A stretch of DNA of 64,000 nucleotides, taken from JBEGHD01 sp049334165. Its GTDB lineage: Bacteria > Bacteroidota > Bacteroidia > Flavobacteriales_D > Sanyastnellaceae. The stretch lies in assembly GCA_049334165.1 (NCBI GenBank), contig JBEGHD010000004.1. One strand, written 5' to 3'. The stretch's first letter is position 1. Each line of letters starts with the position of its first letter. Both the position numbers and the translations under genes were made by a program. The notes beneath the pieces are model-generated. The model searched no databases. It was not told where the DNA came from and saw only the letters and a list, made by a program, of their open reading frames with translations. This document shows, piece by piece, positions 44,995 to 53,835 of this stretch.

Positions 44995-45936
44995 CTAGTC
45001 GTTGAACCTACCCATGCGATAGTGCTCTACCTTAATCAATTTTCCATTCATGTCGTAGTATTCCCATCTGCCGTGCTTTTTTCCCTCCTTGTAGCGGCCG
45101 GTGTGGTGCACCTCTCCGTTTTTCCAATAGAAGTCCGCCTGATAGTTACCTTCATCGCGGTAGCTGTAGTAAGCTTCCCTGAGAATGCCGTCCACGTAAA
45201 CCAGCTTCTCATAAATTTTTTGAGGATCATCGGTGTAATAAGTCCAGGTAGTGTATCTCAGTCGTCCTTCAGGGTCAATGACCATCTTTTCAACCTTCCG
45301 ATCCAATTTATCAAAAGAGAGATAGGAGAAATCCAGTGATCGGTTTAGCCAATAGTCAACACTGTAAGTAGTTCTCAGAGAATCTATTGTTTGCACAGCT
45401 TTTTCGAAGCGATAATCTGAGTAATTCATCAACGCGTCAGGGCCGTAGTAGATCAGTGAAGGTCCGATGTATTCCTGGAGTGTCTTGACATCTTCGTCAA
45501 TATTTTCTCCACCCAGATCTCTTGCAAGCATTTGATGCATGACCTGACCAAGAACTCTGTCGTGATAAAGAAACTCTGCACTCAATCGCGCATCGATGGG
45601 CGATTCGATATCGATTTCAACTTTTGTCAATTCTTTCGAAAGATTGGGATAGCGAGTGAGACTTTCCAACCTTCCGCTGTCGAACTGGCAAACTTTGTCG
45701 GGCAGCCCAGACTCGTAAAAATATCGCCACTCACCGTTTGCCTTTCCTTCCACAAAACTGCCTATCCAACGGATGTTTTCATTCTCGTGCTGGGCAACCC
45801 ATTCTCCGGTGCGCTCTCCATTTTCCCATTCTCCATACATCCTGACGGTGTCTTTTGGAGAAATCACACTTTCGAATTGCGCCAGAGCAGATGTCACAAA
45901 GAATACAAAGAAGTAAAAAGCGAAAATTATTCTCAT
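44995..45936 (-). CDS. Exported MORN-like (YwqK-type) repeat protein
   Basis: 313 residues with a signal peptide ending SALAQ. MORN-like units occur near both ends: NGERTGEWVAQHENENIRWI and VEGKANGEWRYFYESG at the start, and GEVHHTGRYKEGKKHGRWEY with DMNGKLIKVEHY at the end. The middle, about residues 90-230, is helical with no family I recognise. Bacteroidota carry many YwqK-type proteins, often of unknown role. It is divergent from the next gene, and both open with MRIIF. Confidence 0.7.
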   Translation of the reverse strand: MRIIFAFYFFVFFVTSALAQFESVISPKDTVRMYGEWENGERTGEWVAQHENENIRWIGSFVEGKANGEWRYFYESGLPDKVCQFDSGRLESLTRYPNLSKELTKVEIDIESPIDARLSAEFLYHDRVLGQVMHQMLARDLGGENIDEDVKTLQEYIGPSLIYYGPDALMNYSDYRFEKAVQTIDSLRTTYSVDYWLNRSLDFSYLSFDKLDRKVEKMVIDPEGRLRYTTWTYYTDDPQKIYEKLVYVDGILREAYYSYRDEGNYQADFYWKNGEVHHTGRYKEGKKHGRWEYYDMNGKLIKVEHYRMGRFND

Positions 45937-46120
45937 TTCTGTGGTGGTTTTCCAATGGTTGAAAATAGAAATATTTTTTGGAGAATAGCTATCCGAGCTG
46001 AGCTAGAGGGTTAATAAATATGGTGTGATTTATCCAGGGGTCTACGGTGATTACCCCATTGATAAAAAAGTCAGCCGTCAAGAGCTTTGTGAAAAGATTT
46101 AAACCAAACAAAATAACGTC

Positions 46121-47077
46121 ATGAGAATCATTTTCACAGCACTACTCAGCTTTTCGTTTGCGCTCATTGCAACTTCTCAAACAGATTGGGAAACAGTTGA
46201 TCTCAGCGAAGAGCTCAAAGGGAAGTTTAAAATCAAAAACTCGTCCGCAAAATCATTGAAGAAGAATAAAACCTTTGTCAACGATTACACCATTTCGCAG
46301 GCCACAAAAATGAAAGGCTCCGAAAGCACTGCTGAAACTGCAGTTTTTTCTGAAGTGACACTAGGTGGACTGGAAAACGAGCCCTATCAGGAAATGGTCA
46401 ATGAGATGTATCAGCATCTGATAACCGAACTGGAGCAAGCTGGACTCGAGATAACTAACGGTGAAGAAGTAGTCAATTCAGACTATGCACAAAAGCGAGC
46501 TCAGAAGAACAAGAGCAATGAATCAATCGGAAACATCGGAGTAGACACTTCCTGGGAAGGGGAGAAAAAGATTACTGAAGGTACAATGCCGGGCTACGCT
46601 GCTGTTGCTGTTACCACAGATTTGAGCTTCAGACCCGAAAACAAGATTATCTACTATACCAGTAGCTTACTGAAAGCAGGTAACTTTTACATGAAGCTTG
46701 CCGGCAAAGAGGATTATAACCTTCTGAATATTCACTTTTACGTAACGTTTGCGAATTTCGATGGAGGACGCGGCTACAAGGATATTAAGCTCGAAACGGA
46801 GCCGGTTCTGTCTGTTGCTGTTCAGGTACAGTTGATTACACCCAATGGTGCATTTAATGAAGTTTACTACAAAGAGAACGCCTGGGGAAGTGACCAGTGG
46901 TCAAAAGAAATTGAAAGGACGAAGGACAATAAATCCTCAGCAGAGTTTCTTGGTCTGGCCCGTTCAGCTGATTTTTTGATCTCAGCAGATCAATCCCTTT
47001 TTCTCAGTGAGCTTAAGCAAATCATTAAGGCTTACCAGAGAGATATTGCAAGCGGAATCAGAGAAGAAATAGAATAG
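46121..47077 (+). CDS. Exported protein of unknown function
   Basis: 318 residues with a signal peptide ending IATSQ. The mature protein mixes Lys-rich stretches (KNSSAKSLKKNKTFVND, YAQKRAQKNKSN) with beta segments (YAAVAVTTDLSFRPENKIIYY, LSVAVQVQLITPNGAF). I recognise no domain. A near -7 match, GAGCTTTG, lies about 32 bases before the ATG. It is divergent from the MORN-like gene and convergent with the beta-lactamase-fold gene, ten bases away. Confidence 0.55.
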   Translation: MRIIFTALLSFSFALIATSQTDWETVDLSEELKGKFKIKNSSAKSLKKNKTFVNDYTISQATKMKGSESTAETAVFSEVTLGGLENEPYQEMVNEMYQHLITELEQAGLEITNGEEVVNSDYAQKRAQKNKSNESIGNIGVDTSWEGEKKITEGTMPGYAAVAVTTDLSFRPENKIIYYTSSLLKAGNFYMKLAGKEDYNLLNIHFYVTFANFDGGRGYKDIKLETEPVLSVAVQVQLITPNGAFNEVYYKENAWGSDQWSKEIERTKDNKSSAEFLGLARSADFLISADQSLFLSELKQIIKAYQRDIASGIREEIE

Positions 47078-47087
47078 GAGACAGGTC

Positions 47088-48197
47088 CTAGCGTATTTGA
47101 TCCTCACACGGCTCGATATGATAGTCACCGCAAGAGGTCATTTTTAGAATGAGTTGTTCTTTGATGTTGGCCAGATTGCCGTAAGAATGCAAATCTGTAT
47201 GAGGCACGTTGGACATGATCACGATTGTGGAACCCGATGATGGAATGTAAATCCAGGCGACCTGAGTTCCGCTAAAATTGCTGTAGCGCTCAATCAGTAG
47301 CGGATTGTCGATCGAAAAAGGATAATTGAAAGCTCGAAAACCCGCCAGGTCTTCCTTCGGGTATTTTGTAGAGATTCCTCTTGTCCATAGATCCATTGGG
47401 TTTGGTAGCTTTCCCGATTGAATAGCCTTGTCTATCAACAAAAGATCTTTTACAGTGGAATACATGGCGCCAGCAGAGAAGTAGTTTTCGATATGACTGA
47501 GGTTTATTGAACTCCATCCAGATGAATCAGTGTGAGTGTGACCATCAGCCCAGTTTTCGGGATATTCATCCCATTTCAAAAAGCCGGTATTTTCGAGTGA
47601 CAGCTTGCCGATGATATCTTCGCTCATGGCATCCTTCCAGGATTGAGCTGTAGTTTCCTCGATGATCATTCCGAGCAGGAGATAGTTAAGGTTGCTCTTT
47701 GTGTAGGTTCCAAGTTTGGCTATTCGCTTTTTATCTTCCAGTGCCCGCTCGATAATTATTCTGGGACTGTTTCGCATAGCGTAGCTGGCTTCAAGCTCCT
47801 GAGGATAGCCACTGGTGTGTCTCAATAAATGCTCTACGGTTGTAAGGTTCCCGCGAGGAAGGCTAAGATGCGGCAACAAAGTTGAGATTGTGTCGGAAAG
47901 CGAAATTCTTTCCTCTTCGACCAAAATCAAAATTTCTAATGCTGTAAGATATTGTGTGATTTCACCCAGTGCAAACCTGGTGTTTATGTCGAGTACCTTT
48001 CCGGAGTCTCTATTGGCAAACCCACAAGACCATTCCAGTTTCGGTTGGTGGTCTACAGCCAGCAAAACTAATCCTTCGAAGTTGTTTTGAGAATACTGTG
48101 CTTGCAAAATTTCTTGAACAGAATTCCCCCAGGACTGGCCGCTGACAGTGCTTCCAGAGAAAAGAAACAGAATAAGGATGGCAAAAATAGACCTCAT
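47088..48197 (-). CDS. Serine-beta-lactamase-fold protein with replaced catalytic residues
   Basis: 369 residues with a signal peptide ending VSGQ. The fold is that of class C-type beta-lactamase-related proteins: TRFALGEITQYLTALEI, EHLLRHTSGYP (121-132) and SNLNYLLLGMIIEE are in the right order. The active-site motifs are lost. The SxxK motif expected after LG reads E79-I-T-Q82, so Ser is Glu and Lys is Gln. The YxN motif reads K167-S-N169, so Tyr is Lys. The protein should be unable to acylate substrates and may instead bind peptidoglycan fragments or a partner (inference). Confidence 0.78.
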   Translation of the reverse strand: MRSIFAILILFLFSGSTVSGQSWGNSVQEILQAQYSQNNFEGLVLLAVDHQPKLEWSCGFANRDSGKVLDINTRFALGEITQYLTALEILILVEEERISLSDTISTLLPHLSLPRGNLTTVEHLLRHTSGYPQELEASYAMRNSPRIIIERALEDKKRIAKLGTYTKSNLNYLLLGMIIEETTAQSWKDAMSEDIIGKLSLENTGFLKWDEYPENWADGHTHTDSSGWSSINLSHIENYFSAGAMYSTVKDLLLIDKAIQSGKLPNPMDLWTRGISTKYPKEDLAGFRAFNYPFSIDNPLLIERYSNFSGTQVAWIYIPSSGSTIVIMSNVPHTDLHSYGNLANIKEQLILKMTSCGDYHIEPCEDQIR

Positions 48198-48448
48198 CGG
48201 CTAAGCTTTCACACACTTCGAAAATTAAGCGGTGAAACTACTATAATTTTTACTTTTCGAAAACGAATCGAACTTTGGTTTTGAACTGTTTTAGCAAGAG
48301 TTATAACATGTGAATTACTCAATTAAATGCCTGTGAGTTTCGTAAATTCGCTGCTGGCCCAAAGCAAAGTGTGCGAAATATAGGGTTGAACAAAACAATT
48401 CGACTCGCATTTTGTCAGCATGCTTTAGAGAACGAAATTGATAAGATC

Positions 48449-48952
48449 ATGAGCAGAGCATTTGTAAAAGAAGATGATAGTGGAGAACCGCCAATAATTC
48501 CGAATCGCGCAGCACTGCCTCCCGGTGTCACAAATTATGTCACCCCAACTGGATTGCAAGAGCTAAAGAAAGAACGCGAAGAATTGGATAAAGAACGCGG
48601 CCAACTTTCAGCCAAAGATGACGGTGAAAGCAGGAGAGAATTGCAGATTGTGAATGGCAAGCTAGAACAGCTTAATGCGCGAATCTCCAGTGCTCGTGTG
48701 ATCCAACCTTCTGAACAACCCAGGGACGAAGTGCGCTTTGGCGCAACCGTAAAACTGGAAAACACTGAAAACGGTGATGAGCGAATTTTCAAGATTGTTG
48801 GCGTTGACGAAGCCAACGTGAAAGAAGGAAAGATTGCTTTCGTAGCTCCTATTGCCAAAGTTCTAAATGGAAAGAATGAAGGTGATATCGTCACATTCCG
48901 ATTTGGTGGTGATGAAGAAAAATTGAAAATCACAGAAATCGTATACGAGTAG
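48449..48952 (+). CDS. GreA/GreB-like transcript factor with shortened coiled coil
   Basis: 167 residues from MSRAFVKEDD; an upstream in-frame ATG is unlikely because a weak promoter (TTG at 48386, GCATTTTG at 48407-48414, 18 bases apart) lies in between. YVTPTGLQELKKEREEL and the C-terminal FKBP-like domain (VRFGATVKLENTENGDERIF) identify the family. The coiled coil between them is about 16 residues shorter than in E. coli GreA, and the tip motif DLxEN is replaced by DDGESRRE. It may bind the polymerase secondary channel without normal cleavage stimulation. Confidence 0.78.
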   Translation: MSRAFVKEDDSGEPPIIPNRAALPPGVTNYVTPTGLQELKKEREELDKERGQLSAKDDGESRRELQIVNGKLEQLNARISSARVIQPSEQPRDEVRFGATVKLENTENGDERIFKIVGVDEANVKEGKIAFVAPIAKVLNGKNEGDIVTFRFGGDEEKLKITEIVYE

Positions 48953-48966
48953 CACCTCAAAACAAC

Positions 48967-49359
48967 TCAATCCTTGAGCTCAGTTAGAATCAGTTCGTTG
49001 CCATAGAGGTCGAGGCAGTGAAAGTATTTGAACTGAGCCTGTTCTTTAGGATCATCTACAATTTCCACGTTGTATTTCTTTAGCTTTTCGTAGAGCTCAT
49101 CGAGGTCTGTCGTGTAAATCACCATTAGGGGCATTCCAGCGGTTTGATTGCCCACTCTGGCTTTCTGTTCTTCGGACTGAGCTTTGAGAAACCAAATTCC
49201 ACAAGAGTCCTGAGGATCTGTCCCGATATGTAAGTAGCGATTGCCATCTGTGGTGGTGTAGTCGAAAATGGCATTGAAACCAAAGCACTTACGATAGAAG
49301 TTAAAAGCTTCCTGATAGTCGTGAACCAGGATGATGGTTCTTCCCAGATAACTTTTCAT
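48967..49359 (-). CDS. VOC-superfamily (glyoxalase/extradiol dioxygenase-like) protein
   Basis: 130 residues from MKSYLGRTIILVHD, chosen over an ATG 30 bases upstream because a TAAATTTG element lies on top of that ATG. Two beta-alpha-beta-beta-beta halves are visible: YQEAFNFYRKCFGFNAIFDY and DLDELYEKLKKYNVEIVDDP, ending FHCLDLYGNELILTEL. The last segment supplies the usual Glu metal ligand. Many such proteins bind small molecules without known reactions. Single gene. Confidence 0.75.
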   Translation of the reverse strand: MKSYLGRTIILVHDYQEAFNFYRKCFGFNAIFDYTTTDGNRYLHIGTDPQDSCGIWFLKAQSEEQKARVGNQTAGMPLMVIYTTDLDELYEKLKKYNVEIVDDPKEQAQFKYFHCLDLYGNELILTELKD

Positions 49360-49386
49360 GATTGGTTGACGGTGTTTGTTTGCCGT

Positions 49387-49394
49387 CAAATTTA
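49387..49394 (-). promoter_or_regulatory. Candidate -7 element for the VOC gene
   Basis: Minus-strand TAAATTTG, an exact match; predicted leader of about 22 bases to the ATG at 49359. It rules against the longer start. Confidence 0.45.
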
Positions 49395-49460
49395 CAGACC
49401 CGTTCAGTTTTAGCTTCGTTTTCTCGAAGAGCTTTTCAATAAAATGGTTAGCGGAAGAAA

Positions 49461-50780
49461 TTACTGTCGAACGGTAAATATTTCTTCTGACCAGAGCTCT
49501 TCACCTTCTGAGTCGAAAACTCTAATCGTTGTTTTGCGGTTTTCCTCTGTTCCTGAAAACTCGAGAATTCCGAAGTTGCGTTGCGCAACCTGAGTTCTTT
49601 CCAGACTCAGCGAATTCTTTTCGTTGTTAAAATCATAAGCTTTGGAAGTGAGTGGAGAGCAAGTGAAATCGTAGAGTGTCACATTTTCCATTTCCAATTT
49701 ACTCAACTCTGTTTTGTGTCGATCTCCGGTAAGAAAAATGACATTTTGAATGTTGTTTTCATCAATCCTTTTCAAAAGCTCTTCTCGCTCTTTTGCGAAG
49801 TTCGAGTAGTTTTCGTAAACCACATGGTCGTTGAGAACCTGTCCGCCAACGGCTACAAATTTGAATGGTGCGCTGCTCGATTTCAAAGCGAGGATCAACC
49901 AGTCGATTTGCTCTTTTCCAAGCATTTGTTTTTTGCCTTCAGCCAGATCTGGATCCGTTCTCCACCAGCGGTTGTCGAGCAGAAAAAAATCCATGTCGCC
50001 AAATCGAAATTGCTGCGTGATTCCGCCATCTGGAAAAATCATGTAGTCGTCAGACCAAAAGGCATTGAACGCTTCTTTGGTGAGGTCTTTTTGCACAAAG
50101 CTTCCGTTTGAGTCATCCGGACCAAAATCGTGGTCGTCCCAAATGGCGTAGTGTGGACAAGAAGCCAAAAGCGGTTGTAACTCAGGCAGACTCCTTGTGT
50201 GGGAGTAACGATGAAAAATTCCACTTCTCGAGTACCAGTCAGGCTCCCTGAGATAAACATTGTCTCCGAGCCAGAGCATAGCATCGGGTCTCTTTTCATA
50301 AATCGATTCGAAAATCTCATAGCCACTCCCATAGAGCTTTCCTGGCCACTCGTATTTCTTTTCGTTCACATATGCGCAACTGCCAATAGCCAATGAAAAG
50401 TTGGGCGGGCCTGTACGTTGCTGCCAAAGAGGTTGAGTGGTAAAAGTCAGAGGAGATTCAGAAGCTATTGGAGAACCATTTAGATAGATCGTGTAGCTGT
50501 AAGTTGTTCCCGGTTCCAGCAAACCGATCTCGAATTTTGCAATCCCGAAGTTTTCATCTGTCGTTACAATCTCTTTGGTGCGAGTTGTAAACGAACTTTC
50601 TGCAACGGGGTTGGAGTATTCAATCATCACGGTAGAAGGCTCACGAGTTTGGAGCCAAACACCAACTTCTCGCATTTCTGTAAAAGTGAGCATAGGTCCG
50701 GCACGTAGTGCTTCGGTTTGAGCATTTGAAAAGAGCGGAACAAAGCATATGAAAAGGATGACCAGCCGAATGTACTTCAT
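49461..50780 (-). CDS. PhoD-family alkaline phosphatase
   Basis: 439 residues with a signal peptide ending FSNAQ. An N-terminal Fn3-like domain (about 25-125, VWLQTREPSTVMIEYSNP) precedes the metallophosphatase domain with SIGSCAYVNEKKYEWP, MLWLGDNVYLREPDW, AIWDDHDFGPDDSN and LTGDRHKTELS. These supply the metal ligands of the calcium-iron PhoD class, which hydrolyses phosphomono- and diesters. Phosphate control is plausible but no pho-box is visible. A TTTATTTG element (50801-50808) ends about 20 bases before the start. Confidence 0.88.
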   Translation of the reverse strand: MKYIRLVILFICFVPLFSNAQTEALRAGPMLTFTEMREVGVWLQTREPSTVMIEYSNPVAESSFTTRTKEIVTTDENFGIAKFEIGLLEPGTTYSYTIYLNGSPIASESPLTFTTQPLWQQRTGPPNFSLAIGSCAYVNEKKYEWPGKLYGSGYEIFESIYEKRPDAMLWLGDNVYLREPDWYSRSGIFHRYSHTRSLPELQPLLASCPHYAIWDDHDFGPDDSNGSFVQKDLTKEAFNAFWSDDYMIFPDGGITQQFRFGDMDFFLLDNRWWRTDPDLAEGKKQMLGKEQIDWLILALKSSSAPFKFVAVGGQVLNDHVVYENYSNFAKEREELLKRIDENNIQNVIFLTGDRHKTELSKLEMENVTLYDFTCSPLTSKAYDFNNEKNSLSLERTQVAQRNFGILEFSGTEENRKTTIRVFDSEGEELWSEEIFTVRQ

Positions 50781-50957
50781 GAGTTTTATTTTTCTCAGGT
50801 CAAATAAAAAGGAATGAAACGAAATAGTTTGGTTCTGCCTATATGAAATTTTAAAATAGTTTGACTATCAGCTGTTTAAAATCTCCTCCGAATATCTGAT
50901 AACTTTCTCCAGTTTCTCCCGTTAAATCGAACTTAACAGCTAACTCTAATATTTCGG

Positions 50958-51854
50958 ATGCCCACCCAATTTAAAGATCAAACTGCTTTAGAACAAAAGG
51001 TCGCTTCACTGGAGCAGATGCTCGAGATGACCACCTCTTATATGTCTGAAGTAGAGTCTGATCTGAAGGATAAAAAGGAACGGTTAGAAACCTACAACAA
51101 GCAGTTCAATCGAAGCTTGAGTTTTGCTTCCATCATTCAAAGTTCCATTCAGCCTGCCGAAACTAAGATCAGGAATGCCTTCAAAGATGCTATCTTAATT
51201 AACAAACCTCGAGATGTAATTGGAGGAGACCTCGTGTGGTTGCGAGAAACTGAAAAGTATACTTACCTCGCCTCAATGGATTGCACTGGACATGGCGTTC
51301 CGGGAGCTTTATTGTCTATGGTAGCCAGCTTTAGTATGGATGCAGTAATAGACGGGTCCGAATATTCCGATCCTAAAGAGTTACTGACTGATTTCAACAA
51401 TCAATTCTGTTCTTACTTCAAAAGGCATGAAGTGGAAAAGAAGGACTTGCATCACGGTCTGGACATTGGTGTAATCATACATGACAAAGTAAAAAAGACA
51501 CTCAGCTTTAATGGGACCCGGCAGTCATTGATTTATACTGACACCGATGGAGTTCATTCGTTGCGAGGTGACTCTGCTTATATAGGAAACAAGAACCTTT
51601 CGTTGAAATCTTCAGTCAGCGTGCCGCTTGGTAAGAGTCATAGATATTTTTTATTTTCCGATGGCATTGTGGACCAATTTGGAGGTCCGCGAAATAAAAA
51701 GTTTTTGGCTCGGAGACTAAGAGAGTTGCTTTTTAAAACCCGAAAACTAAATCTGAGGGAGCAGAAAGAGGAAATTCTTCAAAGTCTGGATCAATGGATG
51801 GAAGGTGAGGAACAAACAGATGATATCCTATTAATTGGCTTCGAACTGGCTTGA
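50958..51854 (+). CDS. SpoIIE-type PP2C serine/threonine phosphatase with N-terminal coiled coil
   Basis: 298 residues. A coiled coil (about 8-50, LEQKVASLEQMLEMTTSYMS) leads to the SpoIIE domain: FNRSLSFASIIQSSIQP, DVIGGDLVWL, MDCTGHGVPGALLSMVA, FSDGIVDQFGGPRNKKF and DDILLIGFEL, holding the metal-binding aspartates. In Bacteroidota such proteins often have large sensory N-termini; here only the coiled coil is present, so the signal must come from a partner. The following small STAS-like gene begins four bases after its stop. Confidence 0.85.
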   Translation: MPTQFKDQTALEQKVASLEQMLEMTTSYMSEVESDLKDKKERLETYNKQFNRSLSFASIIQSSIQPAETKIRNAFKDAILINKPRDVIGGDLVWLRETEKYTYLASMDCTGHGVPGALLSMVASFSMDAVIDGSEYSDPKELLTDFNNQFCSYFKRHEVEKKDLHHGLDIGVIIHDKVKKTLSFNGTRQSLIYTDTDGVHSLRGDSAYIGNKNLSLKSSVSVPLGKSHRYFLFSDGIVDQFGGPRNKKFLARRLRELLFKTRKLNLREQKEEILQSLDQWMEGEEQTDDILLIGFELA

Positions 51855-51858
51855 CCTT

Positions 51859-52299
51859 ATGAAAACGAACGAAACAACATCAACTTTTAAAATGCATCTG
51901 GAAATGCAAAATGAATATTTTAAGTGCTTTCGCGATGACGAAAACAAATTTCTGATTTGCGAAACACGAGCAACCTACCTTCCTGTAGAGGAATTCGTAG
52001 ATTTCTTTGAAAAGATGACTCCTGTAATCAAGGAGCACAAGATCAATAAATTCATTTTTGACAAGCGCTCTCTAAGAGCTTTTCATCAGCCCACTATGGA
52101 GTGGTATTTTGTAGAATGGAAACAAAAACTGATGGAATTTGGACTAACTGTTCACCGAAAAATTTTGCCTGAAGAAGGCTGGTTCAAAAAAGCTGTAGAG
52201 GCGGGTAGAGCATCAATTGAAAAGTCACACCCCAACTTTCCGTTTGACAAACTCGATATTCAATACTTCGATTCCATCGAAGACTGCATTCGCAACTAA
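51859..52299 (+). CDS. STAS/SpoIIAA-like small protein
   Basis: 146 residues from MKTNETTSTF, directly after the SpoIIE phosphatase stop. The order of strands and helices (NKFLICETRATYLPVEEFVD, then KEHKINKFIFDKRSLRAF) fits the SpoIIAA-like fold found in many Bacteroidota. A phospho-Ser/Thr site is not obvious; S60s region has KRSLRAF as candidate. Together with the phosphatase it would form a partner-switching pair, with the anti-sigma kinase missing nearby. Assignment rests on pattern and context. Confidence 0.5.
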   Translation: MKTNETTSTFKMHLEMQNEYFKCFRDDENKFLICETRATYLPVEEFVDFFEKMTPVIKEHKINKFIFDKRSLRAFHQPTMEWYFVEWKQKLMEFGLTVHRKILPEEGWFKKAVEAGRASIEKSHPNFPFDKLDIQYFDSIEDCIRN

Positions 52300-52300
52300 C

Positions 52301-52951
52301 TTAATTTGTGTCCATTTGAAGTTCGGAAAAGGCAATTGGCAGCCTGTCGTAACTAAAGAATTCTCCTTCATTTCCGGGGTAAACAATTAGTGAGTCTTCC
52401 GTCATCGCAAAAGAAAAAAGGTACCCGGATCCTTCCTTGTAAGCATTCATGTTCGGTTTGTAGTGAAAGCTCGACATCGTTTTTTCCAGGTAGGGAATGA
52501 GTTTCGATCGTTCAAAATTTGGCCACAAGGATTCTGGAGCGATGTAACCATTTCCATTTTGATGATTCATTATGATTGGCCGATAAACAATCGGTACGTT
52601 TTGATCTGTTGAAGCCTGATAAATTGTTCGGTTTTCGAGGCTCAAAAGAGAATCGTTTTGAAAAAGTATGGAGTACTCGTAGACGATGTCTGCTTCAGAC
52701 TTGGTGAATTCTTTTTCTGCAACTTTCTTTTCTCTTAACTCTGCAATGTTTTTCATCCACTCGTTGAGCACCACTTTTATGCTGTCAGCTGGCCCAGATT
52801 CAATTCTCGGATAAGAGAAGTAGACTTTTGCTCCTTCGCGGCTCACAAAAGTTTCTTCCACCTTTTCAATCTCGAGCTGACTATTGTTTTGGCAAGCAAA
52901 AAAGCTCAATGAAGCCAGGATCAAAAAAAGTTGGCTAGTACGGAAATTCAT
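52301..52951 (-). CDS. Lipoprotein with DUF3298/RsiV-like domain
   Basis: 216 residues with lipobox FFAC (C20). The mature domain has VYFSYPRIESGPADSIKVVL near the start, a helix of charged residues, then YGYIAPESLWPNFERSKLI-type segments and FAMTEDSLIVYPGNEGEFFSYDRLPI. This order fits the DUF4163/DUF3298 pair of RsiV and PdaC proteins, which bind peptidoglycan or lysozyme. Its first seventeen bases overlap the end of the preceding lipoprotein gene, so the two are coupled. Assignment is by pattern only. Confidence 0.6.
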   Translation of the reverse strand: MNFRTSQLFLILASLSFFACQNNSQLEIEKVEETFVSREGAKVYFSYPRIESGPADSIKVVLNEWMKNIAELREKKVAEKEFTKSEADIVYEYSILFQNDSLLSLENRTIYQASTDQNVPIVYRPIIMNHQNGNGYIAPESLWPNFERSKLIPYLEKTMSSFHYKPNMNAYKEGSGYLFSFAMTEDSLIVYPGNEGEFFSYDRLPIAFSELQMDTN

Positions 52952-53774
52952 ACGCAGTAATATTAAAAAGTGAGTAATTGAACTGAGTCATATCTGCGAA
53001 CTTATCTTCAATTAAGGTTTTCCCCAAGACTTTCTTTCCATCTTTCGCTAGGTATTGATGGTAAGGATGTACCACCCTCAATGATCGACCCATGAATTTC
53101 TTTAAGCCTAGTAGGTGAAGCCAGGCCTTCCCAGTTCTGATTTTGCCGGTGTTCACATCGATGTAGTAATTGTCATTTCGAAAAATTCGAAGATCGTCAG
53201 AAGGACCTAACCTAGGCATAAAAGGTCCTTCATTCATCGGAGCATGATGAATCAGAAACACATCTCTACTAGACTCCAATTCATATGAGGCCTTTAGTCC
53301 GTCTTCGAGTTTTAACACAATAGGTTCGTACTCGATTTGATTTATTGTGCGGTGTCTGTAGGCGTTTCCCACTTTCTGAATATCAATAGCGACTAGTTTA
53401 TTGTCAGAGTGTTCCGTCTGAGGTAAAGGAACTTTTGGTGCTGATCTAATGATAAGTTCTATCTCAGCCTTATCAGATTGTACGATGATTGAATTCACGT
53501 TTTCAGAATTGCCGGCACAGGCCCTTTCGTAGTTCGGCCCGAGAGGGAAAACATTCAACTCGTATTCACTTTGGTCAAGAGTGTCTTCCCAGTAAATCTG
53601 AAAAGTATTTTGCCCGACCTTTTCCACGAGTAAATCTACAGCCAGTTTTCCTTGTTGTTGCGGCACTTTAGAGTACCCATCTTTTGTGTGAATTTGCCTT
53701 CCAAAGCGGTAGCAGCCCGAGAGCGACAGCAAGGCAGTGATAGCCAATAACCAGATTTTAAGGAAGTGCCTCAT
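52935..53774 (-). CDS. Lipoprotein of unknown function
   Basis: 279 residues with lipobox LSGC (C21). The body contains a beta-rich region (VDLLVEKVGQNTFQIYWEDT, IIVQSDKAEIELIIRS) and an Arg/Lys-rich C-terminal half (KFMGRSLRVVHPYHQYLAKDG). I recognise no family. It overlaps the start of the RsiV-like lipoprotein gene by seventeen bases, so the products may act together on the envelope. No promoter element was seen. Confidence 0.5.
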   Translation of the reverse strand: MRHFLKIWLLAITALLSLSGCYRFGRQIHTKDGYSKVPQQQGKLAVDLLVEKVGQNTFQIYWEDTLDQSEYELNVFPLGPNYERACAGNSENVNSIIVQSDKAEIELIIRSAPKVPLPQTEHSDNKLVAIDIQKVGNAYRHRTINQIEYEPIVLKLEDGLKASYELESSRDVFLIHHAPMNEGPFMPRLGPSDDLRIFRNDNYYIDVNTGKIRTGKAWLHLLGLKKFMGRSLRVVHPYHQYLAKDGKKVLGKTLIEDKFADMTQFNYSLFNITAYEFPY

Positions 53775-53835
53775 GCGTTTTTATCAATAGGATGAAATCC
53801 GCTGAAAAATTCCATAACCGTCTTCCTTTAAAAAG

